DNA of 64,000 bases from Acidobacteriota bacterium (GTDB lineage: Bacteria > Acidobacteriota > Blastocatellia > Chloracidobacteriales > JADJPF01), in the NCBI GenBank assembly GCA_016213785.1, contig JACQZQ010000064.1, positions 81,836 to 145,835 of the forward strand, written 5' to 3'. Below the pieces are notes generated by a model that made no database searches, was not told the DNA's origin, and worked only from the letters and a program-made list of their open reading frames with translations. The number at the start of each line of letters is the position of its first letter. Position 1 is the first letter of the stretch. Positions 63,590-64,000 of this stretch are shown piece by piece. The translations under genes were made by a program, and so were the position numbers.

Positions 63590-63613
63590 AGCCCACGTCT
63601 TTGGGCGTGGGCT
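63590..63613. mobile_element. IS200/IS605 end hairpin
   Basis: AGCCCACG-TCTTTGGG-CGTGGGCT, a GC-rich 8-bp hairpin 22 bp beyond the end of the tnpA remnant, where the subterminal hairpin recognised by TnpA normally lies. It abuts the truncated PIN gene, marking the element boundary near 63580-63588. Confidence 0.75.
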
Positions 63614-63634
63614 GAATTGCGGCAGTGTTAGATA

Positions 63635-63791
63635 TTAAGTAGATTTTTGGTTTTCGATATAGAGCTTGATAGTCTCGGAAGAAACATTGCCAGCAGTAGA
63701 AATAAAATAAGCCCTAGTCCACATAGAAGGCATACGAGCAAGCACAGGGAATTCCAGACGTAGAATTCTAGAGGAATAACCTTTACAGCTT
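63635..63791 (-). pseudogene. tnpA: IS200/IS605 TnpA transposase, C-terminal remnant
   Basis: The minus frame ending at TAA 63635 reads 'KGYSSRILRLEFPVLARMPS' then 'MWTRAYFISTAGNVSSETIK' and 'LYIENQKST'. This is the C-terminal quarter of a Y1 (HUH) transposase, including the helix that normally carries part of the active site. The upstream frame breaks at about 63785 and the H-U-H motif and catalytic region are not recoverable. An inverted-repeat element begins at 63792, which probably interrupted the gene. The 80-codon ORF on the same strand is out of frame with this match. Confidence 0.82.
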
Positions 63792-64000
63792 TTGCCGGAA
63801 AAATTAAATTTTTTGTTTGTAACTCAATGAAAATAAATCGAATATGGTAAATTAGACATATTGAAAACAATAGAGCAAAAAGCTAATGAAATTAAAGAAT
63901 TTTTGACTACTATCTGAATTCATACTGTTTAGAAGTCTTTTTTCTTGTAACTCTTTCTATTTACATATCTTCTAGCTAATATTTTTCGTTTTTCCGGCAA
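63792..64000. mobile_element. MITE-like segment with 12-bp terminal inverted repeats
   Basis: TTGCCGGAAAAA (63792-63803) is matched exactly by TTTTTCCGGCAA (63989-64000). The 209-bp span between has no convincing gene and is very AT-rich. It begins where TnpA homology stops. The right end coincides with the window edge, so target-site duplication cannot be checked. Confidence 0.5.

Noticed and set aside
63628..63870. 80-residue minus-strand ORF
   Set aside because: It is out of frame with the clear TnpA C-terminal match on the same strand and runs across the MITE-like boundary.
1..64000. tRNA or rRNA genes
   Set aside because: Spacers were read for cloverleaf and CCA-end patterns and for rRNA-like GC-rich blocks; none was found.

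Overview
The window is AT-rich by eye and comes from a Gram-negative bacterium: it has lpxB (lipid A), a TonB-dependent outer-membrane receptor, a beta-barrel porin and a lipoprotein with a clear lipobox. The Oar-like receptor (signal peptide, carboxypeptidase-type regulatory domain, plug, barrel), the DUF2760/Hsp70 operon and the CrtP-type carotenoid genes point to an Acidobacteriota-like organism, possibly Blastocatellia. That placement is an inference, because no rRNA or tRNA gene is visible. Most genes are ordinary housekeeping or signalling genes. The only mobile DNA is at the right end.

Layout. 1-4505: two-component signalling, with the 3' part of a histidine kinase, a HAD phosphatase, a small RNA with a textbook sigma-54 promoter and terminator (1608-1740), then an NtrC-type sigma-54 activator overlapping a PAS histidine kinase. 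4568-6647: hemF and a low-complexity Gly/Asn/Gln-rich protein. 6971-12041 (minus strand): a repair-type operon of a Rad50/SbcC-like ATPase (frameshifted just after Walker A), a NurA nuclease and a SIR2 protein that has lost its catalytic His. 12235-15663: a Clp-like double AAA+ protein with a degenerate first ATPase module, and a zinc-ribbon, tail-anchored protein with six D-P-x-x-T repeats. 15683-22647: AlkA-type glycosylase, an unknown protein, a second probable structured RNA (minus strand, about 17570-17420), a carboxyl-terminal protease, trmL, a GAF-PAS-adenylate cyclase and a STAS protein. 22719-26087: the TonB receptor with a 20-bp palindrome upstream. 26500-38270: a Pil-Chp-like chemosensory system (CheW, MCP, porin, CheA with four Hpt domains and a receiver, CheB, two-domain CheW, divergent CheY), with no CheR in the window.

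38464-44634: a DUF2760, Hsp70, Hsp70-DUF3731, TerB-like group and a small GntR-type regulator. 44933-50742: a class A penicillin-binding protein with a long basic Ser/Thr/Pro tail and two MacB-type permeases without their ATPase. 50954-55396: three radical SAM proteins, a heptad-repeat coiled-coil protein and a lipoprotein, the last three genes overlapping. 55397-57496: small hypothetical proteins and a GNAT acetyltransferase. 57784-63068: lpxB converging on a carotenoid operon (GGPP synthase, phytoene synthase, plant/cyanobacterial-type phytoene desaturase), then a DUF1990 protein. 63069-64000: hairpin-rich DNA, a 5'-truncated PIN-domain toxin, a decayed IS200/IS605 TnpA and a MITE-like segment with 12-bp terminal repeats.

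The least expected signals are the sigma-54-driven sRNA beside a sigma-54 activator, two genes (STAS and TerB) whose Shine-Dalgarno is separated from the start codon by a perfect hairpin, the SIR2-NurA-Rad50 operon with damaged active sites, and the radical SAM/coiled-coil/lipoprotein cluster.
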